A stretch of DNA of 64,000 nucleotides from Bacteroidales bacterium (GTDB lineage Bacteria; Bacteroidota; Bacteroidia; Bacteroidales; UBA12077), in the NCBI GenBank assembly GCA_028282785.1, contig JANQHE010000020.1, positions 1 through 64,000 of the forward strand, written 5' to 3'. Position numbers and translations under genes: made by a program. This document shows, piece after piece, positions 26,059 through 35,917 of the stretch (positions are counted from its first letter, which is position 1; each line of letters starts with the position of its first letter). The notes under the pieces are model-generated. The model was not told the origin of the DNA and ran no database searches. It was given only the letters and a program-made list of their open reading frames with translations.

Positions 26059-26829
26059 ATGACAGAAATAGAGAATATTAAAGAATTTCTTGACGAAAAG
26101 GCTGATAGGTATAATCATCCGGATTTTATTGAATCGGACCCAATTCAAATACCACATCAATATTCAGAAAAAAACGATGTTGAAATATCTGCTTTTTTAG
26201 CGTCTGCCATTGCCTGGGGGCAACGGGTCACAATTATTAAAAACCTTCAAAAACTGATGGCTTTGATGGATCATGCCCCTTACGATTTTGTAATGAATCA
26301 TTCAGAGAATGATCTGGAGCGATTATCATATTTTAAACATCGAACATTTAACGGAGAGGATTGTAAATTTTTTATTAAATCTCTGAAGAATATCTATTTA
26401 AACCATAGTTGTATAGGCGATTTGGTGCAGAATATATTTTTGGAAAAGAAGGATGTTTTTGAAGTATTATCTGGATTAAGAAAAGTTTTTTTTGAAATTG
26501 AATATCCCACAAGAACACAAAAGCATTTTTCTAATGTGCTAAAAGGAGCATCTGCAAAGAGGCTGAATATGTTTTTTCGTTGGATGATAAGAAAGGATAA
26601 TCGTGGAGTCGATTTTGGATTGTGGGAAAAAATACCTATGTCGGAATTGTACTTACCTTTAGATGTTCATACGGGAAATGTAGCACGTAAATTAGGATTA
26701 TTAAAAAGGAAGCAAAACGATTGGAAAGCAGTTGAGGAAATTACAAGTGTGTTAAAGAGTTTTGATCCCATCGATCCTGTAAAATATGATTTTGCGTTAT
26801 TCGGATTAGGAGTTTTTGAAAAATTTTAA
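26059..26829 (+). CDS. TIGR02757 (DUF2400) family protein
   Basis: A 256-residue helical protein with the family's opening LDEKADRYNHPDFIESDPI, the region ISAFLASAIAWGQR near residue 45 and LPLDVHTGNVARKLGLLKRKQNDW with a final DPVKYDFALFGLGV. Distant relation to helix-hairpin-helix DNA glycosylases has been suggested for this family, but its role is not established. It is probably translated from the lolD transcript. Confidence 0.85.
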   Translation: MTEIENIKEFLDEKADRYNHPDFIESDPIQIPHQYSEKNDVEISAFLASAIAWGQRVTIIKNLQKLMALMDHAPYDFVMNHSENDLERLSYFKHRTFNGEDCKFFIKSLKNIYLNHSCIGDLVQNIFLEKKDVFEVLSGLRKVFFEIEYPTRTQKHFSNVLKGASAKRLNMFFRWMIRKDNRGVDFGLWEKIPMSELYLPLDVHTGNVARKLGLLKRKQNDWKAVEEITSVLKSFDPIDPVKYDFALFGLGVFEKF

Positions 26830-26986
26830 ATTGATTAAATTAGAACGCAAATCCCGATCGCTATAGGGACGGATTTTCAAACGCGGATTTATGGAATGAC
26901 TCACAATTATTTTTGAGAATTCAAGAAAAAACCTGCGATAATCAGCGGTTTTATCTGTTTCATAGGCGTTCCAAAAAAAAGGAAAT

Positions 26987-27700
26987 ATGCCAAATAGTTA
27001 TTTTAAGTTCAAGCAATTTATCATTCATCAGGACAGATGTGCCATGAAAGTTGGAACAGATGGAGTTTTACTTGGAGCATGGGCAAACTGTGAGGAATCT
27101 AAAAATGTTTTGGATATTGGAACCGGAACCGGACTTATAGCTTTAATGATTGCCCAACGTTCAAGTGCAAAAATTGATGCCATTGAAATTGATAATGAAG
27201 CTTCCGGGCAGGCCCTTGAAAATATTGAAAAATCACCATGGGCTGAGAGAATAAATGTTTTAAACCGGTCCTTCCAGGATTTTTCTGAATCAATAACCCA
27301 AAAATACGACCTGATAGTAACTAATCCTCCTTATTTCCAGAATTCACTTTTTGCACCGGATCAAAAAAGAACAGATGCCCGCCATAATTCAAATTTGCAA
27401 TTGGAAGAATTACTTGTTGGTTCAAAGAAGCTATTAAATCAAGATGGATTTTTAAGTATCATTCTTCCGTATCTTGAGGGAAATATGTTTATTTTAAAGG
27501 CTTCAGAGATGGATTTATATTGTGTTAGACAGACTAAAGTATTAGCCAAACCAAATAAGGAACCTAAAAGATTATTATTAGAATTTATGAAAGTAAAAAA
27601 GCCGCTTGTTGAACAAGAAATGATAATAGAACTTAACAAACGGCATGAATATTCCGAAGCTTATAAAAATCTGACTAAAGATTTTTACCTTTCTTTTTAA
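26987..27700 (+). CDS. trmN6: tRNA1(Val) (adenine(37)-N6)-methyltransferase
   Basis: The 237-residue class I SAM-dependent methyltransferase begins with FKFKQFIIHQDRCAMKVGTDGVLLGAWA, which is diagnostic of the YfiC/TrmN6 family. The SAM motif is LDIGTGTGLIALMIAQR and the catalytic adenine-N6 motif is NPPYF (about residues 113-117). It methylates A37 of tRNA-Val. The 3' end overlaps the convergent saccharopine dehydrogenase-like gene by 4 bases. Confidence 0.88.
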   Translation: MPNSYFKFKQFIIHQDRCAMKVGTDGVLLGAWANCEESKNVLDIGTGTGLIALMIAQRSSAKIDAIEIDNEASGQALENIEKSPWAERINVLNRSFQDFSESITQKYDLIVTNPPYFQNSLFAPDQKRTDARHNSNLQLEELLVGSKKLLNQDGFLSIILPYLEGNMFILKASEMDLYCVRQTKVLAKPNKEPKRLLLEFMKVKKPLVEQEMIIELNKRHEYSEAYKNLTKDFYLSF

Positions 27701-29034
27701 TCTAATTCGCTTTCTTCTTCAACGAATAAAATACCATATTCTTCTAGTTCTTTAAGGACCGGTTCGTATACATCCTTCATAGTTGGAACAATTACTCCTT
27801 TCTGGTTGATAACACTGGTTAAGAAAAGTTTAGTCGCAATTGCAACAGGAATACCAACTGTAATTGACATAGCAGTATGAACCTGATCTTTTCCAATTAC
27901 TACTAATGAAGAAGTAATTCGTTTTGCTTTACCATTTAGTTTGTAATCGAACTGATGTTGCATTGCGATCATATCTTTATCCTCAGGACCTAATGCCCAT
28001 TTTTCTTCTAATAATTTTTGAAGAATTTGAGCAGGAGTTGCATTTGGCATTCCAATTTTGTTTTCTTCAAAGATTCCTAACCATTTAAGTCTGCTCATTA
28101 TTTTAGAATCCATATCGATTGAAAGATAGTTGCAAAGTTTTTGTTCAACTGTATCTTGTTCATCATATGGTAAGAACATATTGATAAATTCTCTGTAAGT
28201 TAATTTTTCTGTATTCTCAACCTGAAATGTATCATCGGTTGCACCAAGTTGAACAAAAATATTCCATGCTTCACTAAATCCGGGTCTACGTAAGGTGCCT
28301 CTTAACAGAGTAGGGATATTTTCCAACCCGTAAGTTTCTCTGTAGCTCAATGAATCGCGGTTCGGATACATCTCAAATTCTCCTAAATCTAGCACAGACA
28401 CTTTTTCAATTCTTCTGAAAAGCTGTTGATAAGGAACATATTTATATTTACCATGATCAATATATTGAGCAACTGATTGGCCAGCAATCACAACATTTCT
28501 TGGATTCCAGGTAAATTTATAATTCCATGGATTATTATCATATTCAGGAGCAATTAAACCTCCGGTACTTGACTTAAATGAAACCAATTCACCACCTTTT
28601 GCTTTGATCTCATCAATTACTTTCATTGCAGACATATGATCAATACCGGGATCAACACCAATTTCATTTAAAAGCAATAACCCTTTAGCTTTAGCTTCCT
28701 CATCAAGAGATTTAACCTCAGGAGATACATATGAGGCAGTAATCATATGTTTTTCAAACTCAACACATTTTTCTGCAACTAAAAGGTGGAACCTTGCCGG
28801 AAGCATCGAAATCACCACATCTGCATTTTTTATTTCTTCAATCCTTTGTTCTTCATTAAGTACATCAAATTCGATCGCTTCACTATTTTCATGATTGTTA
28901 ACTTTTCTTTTAGCCATATCAAGAGACATATCCCCAACTCGTATTTTCCAATCGTACTGATTTGAATGATCCAGAAGATACTTTATCAAACTTGAGGATG
29001 ATAAACCCGCTCCAAGTATTAATATTTTTTTCAT
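27697..29034 (-). CDS. Saccharopine dehydrogenase family protein
   Basis: The 445-residue product has an N-terminal Rossmann fold (KKILILGAGLSSSSLIKYLL, then SMLPARFHLLVAEKC) and the C-terminal saccharopine dehydrogenase substrate domain with NEIGVDPGIDHMSAMK and KSSTGGLIAPEYDNNPWNYKFTWNPRNVV. Relatives cleave or make saccharopine in lysine metabolism, or act on carboxyspermidine. Length and sequence fit a lysine-degrading type saccharopine dehydrogenase (glutamate-forming), but the reaction cannot be fixed by sequence alone. Single gene on the minus strand. Confidence 0.82.
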   Translation of the reverse strand: MKKILILGAGLSSSSLIKYLLDHSNQYDWKIRVGDMSLDMAKRKVNNHENSEAIEFDVLNEEQRIEEIKNADVVISMLPARFHLLVAEKCVEFEKHMITASYVSPEVKSLDEEAKAKGLLLLNEIGVDPGIDHMSAMKVIDEIKAKGGELVSFKSSTGGLIAPEYDNNPWNYKFTWNPRNVVIAGQSVAQYIDHGKYKYVPYQQLFRRIEKVSVLDLGEFEMYPNRDSLSYRETYGLENIPTLLRGTLRRPGFSEAWNIFVQLGATDDTFQVENTEKLTYREFINMFLPYDEQDTVEQKLCNYLSIDMDSKIMSRLKWLGIFEENKIGMPNATPAQILQKLLEEKWALGPEDKDMIAMQHQFDYKLNGKAKRITSSLVVIGKDQVHTAMSITVGIPVAIATKLFLTSVINQKGVIVPTMKDVYEPVLKELEEYGILFVEEESELD

Positions 29035-29206
29035 AGAGTATTTATTTCATTAATAAATTTTATTCGTATTGCTAATGTAAAATTATATTTAAAGAAGAAA
29101 AATGGTTTTAGACAGTTTTTATGTTCACACTACAATAATTTTAGATTGGTTGATTTTTAACAAGTTGATAATAAAAATATAAAGAACTAGCATATAACAA
29201 AAAAAA

Positions 29207-29233
29207 CTGTTAAAAGTTTTACCCTTTTAACAG
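29207..29233 (-). terminator. Hairpin with minus-strand T-tract
   Basis: CTGTTAAAAG (29207-29216) pairs perfectly with CTTTTAACAG (29224-29233). Read on the minus strand it is followed by eight T residues, so it would terminate leftward transcription toward the saccharopine dehydrogenase-like gene. No minus-strand gene lies to its right within this gap. Confidence 0.55.
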
Positions 29234-29287
29234 CCTTTCCATTCAACATTCAATTTGAAAGAAATTTAAATAACTATTTTTTGTTTT

Positions 29288-29396
29288 TAAGAAAAAGTTG
29301 CTAATTTAGTAGCAACGAAAAAATTAACCCCTAAAAATTTTACCTAGAAATGTTGAAATTTTTAAGTCCTTGCTAACCACAAGGACTATTTTTTTT
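29288..29396 (+). ncRNA. Candidate small RNA upstream of mutS
   Basis: Within the 578-base gene-free gap, TTTG (29254-29257) and TATTTTTTG (29275-29283) form a promoter-like pair. Just after it a perfect hairpin GTTGCTA/TAGCAAC (29297-29303, 29310-29316) is followed by single-stranded AT-rich sequence and then a terminator hairpin AGTCCTTG/CAAGGACT (29365-29372, 29380-29387) with a T8 tract. No open frame of note lies inside. The layout, promoter to terminator in about 110 bases, is that of an independent small RNA. It does not match an RNA family I can name. Confidence 0.5.
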
Positions 29397-29550
29397 ATTC
29401 AGTTTTTGTAATGAGTAAACGTCCTTACTTACCATACAAATTAAAGTGCTCTCAAAATTACTGTAGTTATTAAAACTTAGCGTGAGTAAATTATTAAATA
29501 ATTATTAATTCGAATCTGATATCCTGTTAATAAATCTACTTTGTGATTTA

Positions 29551-29580
29551 TTGTAAAATACACGATTAATCTTACTTTTG
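29551..29580 (+). promoter_or_regulatory. mutS promoter
   Basis: ATTG ending at 29553, a 19-base spacer and TACTTTTG at 29573-29580 fit the Bacteroidota TTTG-N19-TAnnTTTG promoter. It lies 33 bases before the mutS start. Confidence 0.6.
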
Positions 29581-29612
29581 TTAGAATCGTTTTAAACTAA
29601 AAATCGAATATT

Positions 29613-32231
29613 TTGGCAGAGAAAAAGAAATATGCAGAGACTCCGTTAATGAAGCAATATTATCAGATAAAAAGTAAACATCCTGACGCAATATTGTTAT
29701 TTAGAGTAGGTGATTTTTATGAGACTTTTGGGGAAGATGCGATAAAAGCTGCTGAAATTTTAGGTATTACTTTAACTAAAAGAGCAAATGGAGCTGCTTC
29801 ATTTGTAGAATTAGCCGGGGTTCCGTATCATGCATTGGATACCTATTTACCAAAATTAGTTCGTGCCGGGCAAAGGGTTGCTATTTGCGAACAACTTGAA
29901 GATCCTAAAAAGACCAAGAAGATTGTTAAAAGAGGAGTTACAGAGATGGTTACTCCGGGAGTCTCATTAAATGATAATGTGCTGGAGCATAGAGAAAATA
30001 ACTTTTTAGCATCTGTTCATTTGGAGAAATCGGTTGCCGGAGTGGCATTCTTAGATATATCAACAGGTGAATTTTTAACCGCAGAGGGAAGTTTTGATTA
30101 TATCGATAAACTTTTAAATAGCTTTCAGCCAAAAGAAGTTTTATTGGAAAGAAGTAAACAACAACAATTTAAAGATCTGTTTGGAGAGAAATTTTATACC
30201 TATAAGCTGGATGACTGGGTTTATACAGAAGAAAATGCAACGGATAAATTATTAAAACGCTTTCAAACTTCTTCATTAAAAGGATTCGGAGTACAAAACT
30301 TACAATTTGGAATTATCGCGGCCGGGTCCATATTACAATATCTTGAAATTACTCAACATGAGCAATTGCAACATGTGTCAACTTTGTCAAGGATTGAGGA
30401 AGATCGCTATGTTTGGTTAGATAAATTTACAATACGGAATTTGGAATTGTTCTTTTCAATAAACGAAGGAGCAAAAACCTTGGTTGATGTAATGGATAGA
30501 ACAATATCTCCTATGGGAGCAAGATTATTAAAGCGATGGGTTGCTCTTCCGTTAAAAGATGAAAAACCTATTAAAGAAAGGCATGATGTAGTTGATTTTC
30601 TTTTAAATGATGTAGACTTTAAGGATTTATTAGCAGAGCATATCAAAGAAATTGGCGATTTGGAAAGAATTATTTCAAAAGTTGCTACAGGACGAGTTAA
30701 TCCAAGAGAAGTGGTTCAGTTAAAACATGCTCTGACCGCTATTGAACCAATCAAAAATGCTTGCTTAAAATCGGGAAACGAAGCATTGAAAAAGATTGGG
30801 GATCAATTAAATCCTTGCTTAAATATTCGGGACAGGATAGAAAAAGAATTGTTTCCTGACCCACCTGCATTATTAAGCAAAGGAAACTATATTGCTGATG
30901 GTGTTTCGGCTGATTTGGATGAGTTTAGAAAGTTAGCTTTTTCAGGAAAGGATTATTTATTACAAATTCAACAGCGGGAGATTGAAAGAACAGGTATTCC
31001 CTCATTAAAGATAAGCTTTAATAATGTTTTTGGATACTATATTGAAGTACGCAATACTCATAAGGATAAGGTGCCACCTGAATGGATCAGAAAGCAGACC
31101 TTGGTTAGTGCAGAAAGATACATAACGGAAGAATTAAAAGAGTATGAGGTAAAAATACTCGGAGCAGAAGAAAAATCATTAGAATTAGAGCAGAAACTAT
31201 TTCTGGATTTAGTTACTAGTTTAGAAGATTATATCTCAGCCATTCAGCTAAATGCTTCCCTGATCGCTAAGTTGGATTGTTTGTTGTCATTTGCTTTTAT
31301 AGCAGCAGAAAATAAATATGTACGCCCTAAAATAAATGACTCTGATATTATTGATATAAAAGATGGAAGACACCCTGTAATTGAGAAGATGTTGCCAATT
31401 GATGAATCATACATTACGAATGATGTTTACCTGGATAATGATCAACAACAAATCATAGTGATTACAGGGCCGAATATGTCCGGTAAATCTGCTTTATTGC
31501 GTCAAACAGCATTAATTGTATTATTAGCGCAGATTGGAAGTTTTGTTCCGGCAGAATCCGCAAAAATTGGTTTGGTTGATAAAATATTTACCCGTGTTGG
31601 GGCATCTGATAACATTTCTTTGGGAGAATCAACGTTTATGGTTGAAATGCACGAGGCTGCAAGCATATTAAACAATCTATCGCCCCGGAGTTTAATTCTT
31701 TTGGATGAAATTGGACGTGGAACGAGTACTTATGATGGAATTTCAATAGCCTGGGCTATGGCAGAATATATTCACGAACATCCTTCGGCAAAAGCAAAAA
31801 CACTTTTCGCCACTCATTATCATGAGTTGAATGAAATGGAAAAATCCTTTAAAAGAATAAAGAACTATAATGTTTCGGTAAAAGAGCTGGATGATAAAGT
31901 GATTTTCCTACGTAAATTAAAAAGAGGAGGTAGTGAACATAGTTTTGGAATTCATGTAGCACAAATGGCCGGAATGCCTAAAAGCGTTGTGAATAGGGCA
32001 AATGAAATTTTAAAGGACCTTGAGAAATCCGAACAAAAAGATAGTTTGGCAAAGCCTGTTGGTGAAATTGCACAACATCGAGAGGGATTGCAGACCACAA
32101 TTTTCCAGTTAGATGATCCTGTTTTAAAGCAAATTAGAGACGAGATCAATAATCTTGATATAAACAATTTAACTCCGGTTGAAGCACTTAACAAACTAAA
32201 TGAAATTAAAAAGCATATAGGGCTTAAATGA
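29613..32231 (+). CDS. mutS: DNA mismatch repair protein MutS
   Basis: The 872-residue protein begins at TTG (29613); the [40 protein letters not shown] start agrees with the family, including the mismatch-wedge Phe-x-Glu (FYE). The ATPase has Walker [14 protein letters not shown] (about residue 623), [16 protein letters not shown], and Walker [18 protein letters not shown]-terminal segments include [20 protein letters not shown]. It recognises mismatches and recruits MutL. The product is full length and the gene stands alone, followed by two tRNA genes. Confidence 0.96.
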   Translation: MAEKKKYAETPLMKQYYQIKSKHPDAILLFRVGDFYETFGEDAIKAAEILGITLTKRANGAASFVELAGVPYHALDTYLPKLVRAGQRVAICEQLEDPKKTKKIVKRGVTEMVTPGVSLNDNVLEHRENNFLASVHLEKSVAGVAFLDISTGEFLTAEGSFDYIDKLLNSFQPKEVLLERSKQQQFKDLFGEKFYTYKLDDWVYTEENATDKLLKRFQTSSLKGFGVQNLQFGIIAAGSILQYLEITQHEQLQHVSTLSRIEEDRYVWLDKFTIRNLELFFSINEGAKTLVDVMDRTISPMGARLLKRWVALPLKDEKPIKERHDVVDFLLNDVDFKDLLAEHIKEIGDLERIISKVATGRVNPREVVQLKHALTAIEPIKNACLKSGNEALKKIGDQLNPCLNIRDRIEKELFPDPPALLSKGNYIADGVSADLDEFRKLAFSGKDYLLQIQQREIERTGIPSLKISFNNVFGYYIEVRNTHKDKVPPEWIRKQTLVSAERYITEELKEYEVKILGAEEKSLELEQKLFLDLVTSLEDYISAIQLNASLIAKLDCLLSFAFIAAENKYVRPKINDSDIIDIKDGRHPVIEKMLPIDESYITNDVYLDNDQQQIIVITGPNMSGKSALLRQTALIVLLAQIGSFVPAESAKIGLVDKIFTRVGASDNISLGESTFMVEMHEAASILNNLSPRSLILLDEIGRGTSTYDGISIAWAMAEYIHEHPSAKAKTLFATHYHELNEMEKSFKRIKNYNVSVKELDDKVIFLRKLKRGGSEHSFGIHVAQMAGMPKSVVNRANEILKDLEKSEQKDSLAKPVGEIAQHREGLQTTIFQLDDPVLKQIRDEINNLDINNLTPVEALNKLNEIKKHIGLK

Positions 32232-32266
32232 ATCATGAAAAAACTGTAAGATTTTTTTAATATATT

Positions 32267-32296
32267 TTTGCAGTACAAAAAAAATAAATATATTTG
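32267..32296 (+). promoter_or_regulatory. tRNA operon promoter
   Basis: TTTG (32267-32270), an 18-base spacer and TATATTTG (32289-32296) form a near-consensus Bacteroidota promoter about 60 bases before tRNA-Gly. Confidence 0.65.
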
Positions 32297-32356
32297 CATC
32301 CGCTAAACGCAAGAATAGCAAAGAGTACTTAAAATTATTGAAAACCCAATTATATT

Positions 32357-32429
<73 letters not shown>

Positions 32430-32446
32430 CTTCTTTTTTTAAAGAT

Positions 32447-32531
32447 GCCCAGGTGGCGGAATTGGTAGACGCGCTGGACTTAAAATCCAGTGACCATTTT
32501 GGTTGTGCGGGTTCAAGTCCCGCCCTGGGTA
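32447..32531 (+). tRNA. tRNA-Leu(TAA)
   Basis: An 85-base class II tRNA: acceptor GCCCAGG pairs with CCTGGGT, anticodon loop CTTAAAA within CTGGA/TCCAG stem (anticodon TAA), a variable arm TGACCATTTTGGTTG, and a T arm GCGGGTTCAAGTCCCGC. CCA is not encoded. Its 3' end is the integration site of the island that follows. Confidence 0.97.
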
Positions 32532-32537
32532 CTTAGA

Positions 32538-32567
32538 TAGCCGGTGATTTTTCACCGGCTATTTTGT
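32538..32567. terminator. Terminator at the left end of the tRNA-Leu island
   Basis: TAGCCGGTGA (32538-32547) pairs perfectly with TCACCGGCTA (32552-32561) around TTTT, followed by TTTTGTT. It can stop the tRNA transcript and, from the other side, the abiE transcript. Confidence 0.75.
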
Positions 32568-32643
32568 TAATAATATTTTATATTTTTGTTGGTAGTTTCC
32601 TAAAATCTGCATAAATGAAAATATGGATAATGCCTTTAATAAC

Positions 32644-33639
32644 CTAGTCAGTAATTTTAATATTCCACTTAATACCTTTTAACCTTTCTGCAACCTTTAA
32701 GAGTGTATATTCTATTAATGTTTCATTAGGTAATTCTCCAAATACTAATTCTTTAAAATCGACTAAATATGTATTTTTAATCTGGTCCCAGGTATTTATT
32801 GTTTTCGAAAAAATCATTGCGGTTGATGGATGGTTTTCCAACCAGTTATTGTTATTCTTAAAACTTATTACATCATCATGAGCAACTATAAGAAGCATTT
32901 CATCAAAGTTGTTAGATTTAAAAAATCTGTCTAAATCATTGTTTTGTAGTATCATATGAATATCGTATGTGTGTCTTATCTTCAATTTTAGATTCGATAG
33001 CGGATCTTCGGTTTGAGAGAATCTGACCAGGCTCATAATTTTTTCACATAAGGTTCTTTCTATACTTAATGTCCTTACCTCAAATGGTTTCATTCCATAC
33101 TCTTTAGCAACTTCTAATTGCTCATTTTGGACCATCATATCATAAATGAAAGTATTTACGGTTTCTGATGTATTAGGCTCAGAATTTCCTAGCCAAGTTG
33201 ATTCAACTATTATAAAATCTCTAACTTGACCAAAATTACCATCAAATGTTTTAGTATAACTATGAGCTGTTTTTCTGATCATACCTAACTTATTAGTTAT
33301 TCCTTCTACTTCTATTTCAGGTAGAACTTCTTCAATACATTTGGATATTCTTCTTATTTTCTTTGATAGTTGGTAGTTACTTTCTTCTTCTTTTTTTAAT
33401 ACAACTAAATCTAGATCTTCTGAAAATCTATCTATTATTTGATGGCATTTAGATAGGGCAGTTCCGCCTTTAAATACAGATTCTTTTCCAACTTCATCTT
33501 CAATTATAGTTTTTAGAGCAAGTATTACCCAATAATCTTTTTCAATAAATATCTCTGGTATTCCTTTTTGTTGTGCAGTAGCAATTATAGCTTCTTCAAA
33601 TAGCTCTTTGTTTTCGTGTAACGTCATATTAAATTCCAT
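32644..33639 (-). CDS. abiEii: AbiEii/AbiGii toxin-family nucleotidyltransferase
   Basis: The 331-residue protein has the AbiEii core: VFKGGTALSKCHQIIDRFSEDLDLVV, where GG-T/S and the D-x-D pair form the nucleotidyltransferase active site (about residues 59-81), and downstream LSIERTLCEKIMSLVRFS, the segment that carries the conserved Lys. Members transfer nucleotides to tRNA acceptor ends and block translation as phage-defence toxins. The start overlaps the antitoxin gene's end by 16 bases; MTLHENKELF at 33627 is a possible internal start. The partner is the DUF6088 gene directly upstream. Confidence 0.88.
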   Translation of the reverse strand: MEFNMTLHENKELFEEAIIATAQQKGIPEIFIEKDYWVILALKTIIEDEVGKESVFKGGTALSKCHQIIDRFSEDLDLVVLKKEEESNYQLSKKIRRISKCIEEVLPEIEVEGITNKLGMIRKTAHSYTKTFDGNFGQVRDFIIVESTWLGNSEPNTSETVNTFIYDMMVQNEQLEVAKEYGMKPFEVRTLSIERTLCEKIMSLVRFSQTEDPLSNLKLKIRHTYDIHMILQNNDLDRFFKSNNFDEMLLIVAHDDVISFKNNNNWLENHPSTAMIFSKTINTWDQIKNTYLVDFKELVFGELPNETLIEYTLLKVAERLKGIKWNIKITD

Positions 33640-34349
33640 TTTTTAGAAGTTGGTAATAAATCTTCATTTACTCCATAATTATATGTAGTTAGTGGATTTA
33701 AACTTTTTATGAGCGAAGTTAAATCTTTTGAAGAGTTTGTTTGGTCAAGTACTGCCCCTAAAAAGGCTCTTGCTCTTGGTGGATATGATAAACTATATTT
33801 AGTTAATTGTTTTGTTTCTTTTTCGCTAAGCTTTTTTATTTTATTTGATAAAATTGTTATTGCTGATTTTTTATCGATGTCTGGAATTTTGTTAAAGTCT
33901 TTTAATGCGTCGAGTATTTCTAATAAGTAGAAATTATAGTCTGTTACATCAACATAACTTTTAACAGCTTTCCCCTTAATGTTTCCAGCACTTACTCTGA
34001 TTCTTTTATCTCTACTAGCAATTTTTATGGTTCTTGGTACTTGTGTGGTTAAGCCCATTCGGTTATATAAAGAAAGTCCGGTTATATATGCAATTCTTTT
34101 TCCATTTTCAAAAAGGTAAGGTTTTAATAGCTCTTCCTCTTTAGGTTTGAGTTCTCCAAAAATGGATTGTTTCTGTTTGTAGAATACGCCAGCAGCAATT
34201 CTTTTAATGATTCCTTTGTTTATAAGTCGCTCAATTGCTTTTGTGGCAGCAACATATTCTTCAGGAGCAATGGATAGTTGTTGGTACCTAAAAGTTGTTC
34301 CTTCTTTAATTTGATTTATTTTCTTTTCTATTTTTTTGGCTACTGTCAT
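33624..34349 (-). CDS. DUF6088 (AbiEi-like) antitoxin
   Basis: Starting at the ATG at 34349 the product is about 241 residues, beginning MTVAKKIEKKINQI; an open frame extends 21 codons further upstream but runs through the operator palindrome and promoter, so that start is rejected. Residues 1-75 are a winged-helix segment (FRYQQLSI, then AIERLINKGIIKRIAAGVFYK), as in AbiEi-like antitoxins, followed by an AbiEi C-terminal-like domain. It should neutralise the AbiEii toxin and repress its own operon. It precedes and overlaps the toxin gene. Confidence 0.82.
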   Translation of the reverse strand: MTVAKKIEKKINQIKEGTTFRYQQLSIAPEEYVAATKAIERLINKGIIKRIAAGVFYKQKQSIFGELKPKEEELLKPYLFENGKRIAYITGLSLYNRMGLTTQVPRTIKIASRDKRIRVSAGNIKGKAVKSYVDVTDYNFYLLEILDALKDFNKIPDIDKKSAITILSNKIKKLSEKETKQLTKYSLSYPPRARAFLGAVLDQTNSSKDLTSLIKSLNPLTTYNYGVNEDLLPTSKKWNLI

Positions 34350-34357
34350 AATAAAAA

Positions 34358-34387
34358 CAAAGGTAATAAAAGAAATTAAAATGTCAA
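34358..34387 (-). promoter_or_regulatory. Promoter of the first abiE operon
   Basis: On the minus strand TTGACA (34387-34382) is followed by TACCTTTG (34365-34358); counted from TTG the spacer is 19 bases, a textbook Bacteroidota promoter. The -33 part lies inside the palindrome at 34378-34415. The ATG at 34349 is only 9 bases past the -7 box, so the mRNA should be leaderless or nearly so. Confidence 0.7.
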
Positions 34388-34415
34388 GTAAATGGCGCCA
34401 TTTACTTGACATTTT
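34378..34415. promoter_or_regulatory. 38-bp perfect palindrome (operator)
   Basis: AAAATGTCAAGTAAATGGC is followed directly by its exact reverse complement, with no loop, centred between 34396 and 34397. It overlaps the -33 element of the abiE promoter, so a dimeric repressor bound here would block transcription. The obvious candidate is the DUF6088 antitoxin itself. Confidence 0.75.
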
Positions 34416-34504
34416 TAATGATTTATATATGATTTAAGTATCAATGAAACAGGTTTGTAATAAAAGATTATGATTCCCTATTGATAGAAACTTTACCCCA
34501 ACTA

Positions 34505-35699
34505 TTATCCACTTGCTCCTTTTTATAACTTTCAGTAATCTTTACATATCTTTTAAGGCTTCAATGTCTGTACCTAACATAAGACTATTGGTGATAAAGG
34601 TTTTTCGTGTGGTGTGGAATGTTATGGCTTTATGCTTTGGAATTGCTTCCTCAATTCTTTTGCTTCCTATTTCTTTTCGTAAAATAATATTTTGGCTAAA
34701 TCCTTCTCCTTCTTTTTGATCTTTTACAATCTTCTTACAGCACTCTTTAATATATTCATTGTTTTTTGGCTAGAAATTACCGGTAAGGGTTTCTCAAAAT
34801 CTTTGTATTTATTTATGATTTCCATTGCAAATTTATTTAATGGTATTATATGAAATTTTTTTTGTTTTTGCTGGAATTTCAAAAGGTATTCATCTTTTAT
34901 TTGCTCTCATTGCAATAAAATAATATCATTAAACCTTAACCCTGTTAAACATGAAAAGCAGTATACATCTTTTACCTGATTTAATCGATCAGTTTTGAAA
35001 TTATAGTTTTAAAGAGTAAATAATTTATCTAATGTTAAAAAAAATTACTTCTCGTTCAGGTTCCTTTCCTCTTAATTTTTCATAAAAGTCTCCATGGTAA
35101 TAATTCCAGCTTTGTCCATCTTAAAAAAATGCTTAGAGTGGCTAGTATTTTCGCATGATAACCATTTTGCCATGAATTTTCAATGAACATTTATGTTTTC
35201 AAAGTGTCCAGAAAATCCAGATTTAAAGTTTTCCTGGTAACCAAATAATCTTTTTCTTTTTGAAATTTTTTAAGGAAATTTTAACCGGTTAAATATCCTT
35301 TAATTGTTCTTTCTGCTCGAACCGGTTTGTTTTTATTTATAAATTCTTCAAATCTTACAAAGAAAGAATTATCATCTTTATTTAATTCCGTGGAGTTAAA
35401 GAACAAGCTTCTAGTTTTGCTTTCTGTTAACTTTCCTTTTTCTAATAATGCTTTATTGAAATCTTTAGTTTGATTTTCGATTTCGTCAAGTAGTTGATTT
35501 AACTTAGAGTTAGAATTGTATTCTTTTTCAGATACAGAAGTTAATTTAAGTCTTTGTATTCTTTTATTCCAATCCCTTGATTTAGCAATACCTAAACTTT
35601 TTCTATACTTTTAATAATCGACAACGATTTGTGCAATTACAGGAATTTTACCAGATTTGTTTGCTTTTTGCGAGTTTAAATAGAAGTTGATATATGCCA
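34505..35699 (-). pseudogene. Decayed tyrosine recombinase (integrase)
   Basis: The minus strand from an ATG at 35699 encodes MAYINFYLNSQKANKSGKIPVIAQI, a stop, then KYRKSLGIAKSRDWNKRIQRLK and further SAM-like domain text (FVRFEEFINKNKPVRAERTIKGYLTG) with repeated stops and frame changes. Near 34600 ITFHTTRKTF is recognisable as the H-x-x-R box of the catalytic domain, followed by NSLMLGTDIEALKDM. This is the arm-binding, core-binding and catalytic layout of Bacteroidota phage-type integrases, broken by at least four stops or shifts. Confidence 0.85.
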
Positions 35700-35876
35700 T
35701 AACATTGATGTTTTCAGATAAAAACAAATATATGAATTGGGGGCAAATAATAAATAAAATGCATTAAAATTGTTAATTTGAGAAATTATTAAGTAACAGG
35801 ATAAGATTATTCTAATAAAATACGGTAACAATAAGTCAAATAGGTTCAAAATTCGCCCTGGGTACTTAAAAGTTTG

Positions 35877-35917
35877 AACGTAACTGTAATTCAATGAATT
35901 ATAGTTGCGTTTTTTTA
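35877..35917 (+). terminator. Terminator beyond attR (former tRNA operon terminator?)
   Basis: AACGTAACTGTAATT (35877-35891) pairs with AATTATAGTTGCGTT (35897-35911) over 15 positions with two G-U pairs, then a run of T. It begins 9 bases after the duplicated tRNA-Leu end, so it probably was the original terminator of the tRNA operon before the island inserted. Confidence 0.75.

Larger units (their letters stand above)
32521..35868. mobile_element. Genomic island in tRNA-Leu (AbiE module, decayed integrase)
   Basis: The tRNA 3' end CGCCCTGGGTACTTA (32521-32535) is repeated exactly at 35854-35868; seven bases GGTTCAA of the T-loop region also recur at the same distance (32510 and 35843). These mark attL and attR of a 3.3-kb element. 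Inside are an AbiEii toxin, a DUF6088 antitoxin and the wreck of a tyrosine recombinase next to attR. The integrase is dead, so the element cannot move by itself. Confidence 0.85.

Noticed and set aside
26830-26986. Hairpin or RNA element before trmN6
   Set aside because: The stretch contains CGCAAATCC/GGATTT text common in intergenic DNA of this phylum but no stable structure or terminator.
34513-34719. Plus-strand 68-aa gene
   Set aside because: It is the antisense of the decayed integrase catalytic region.
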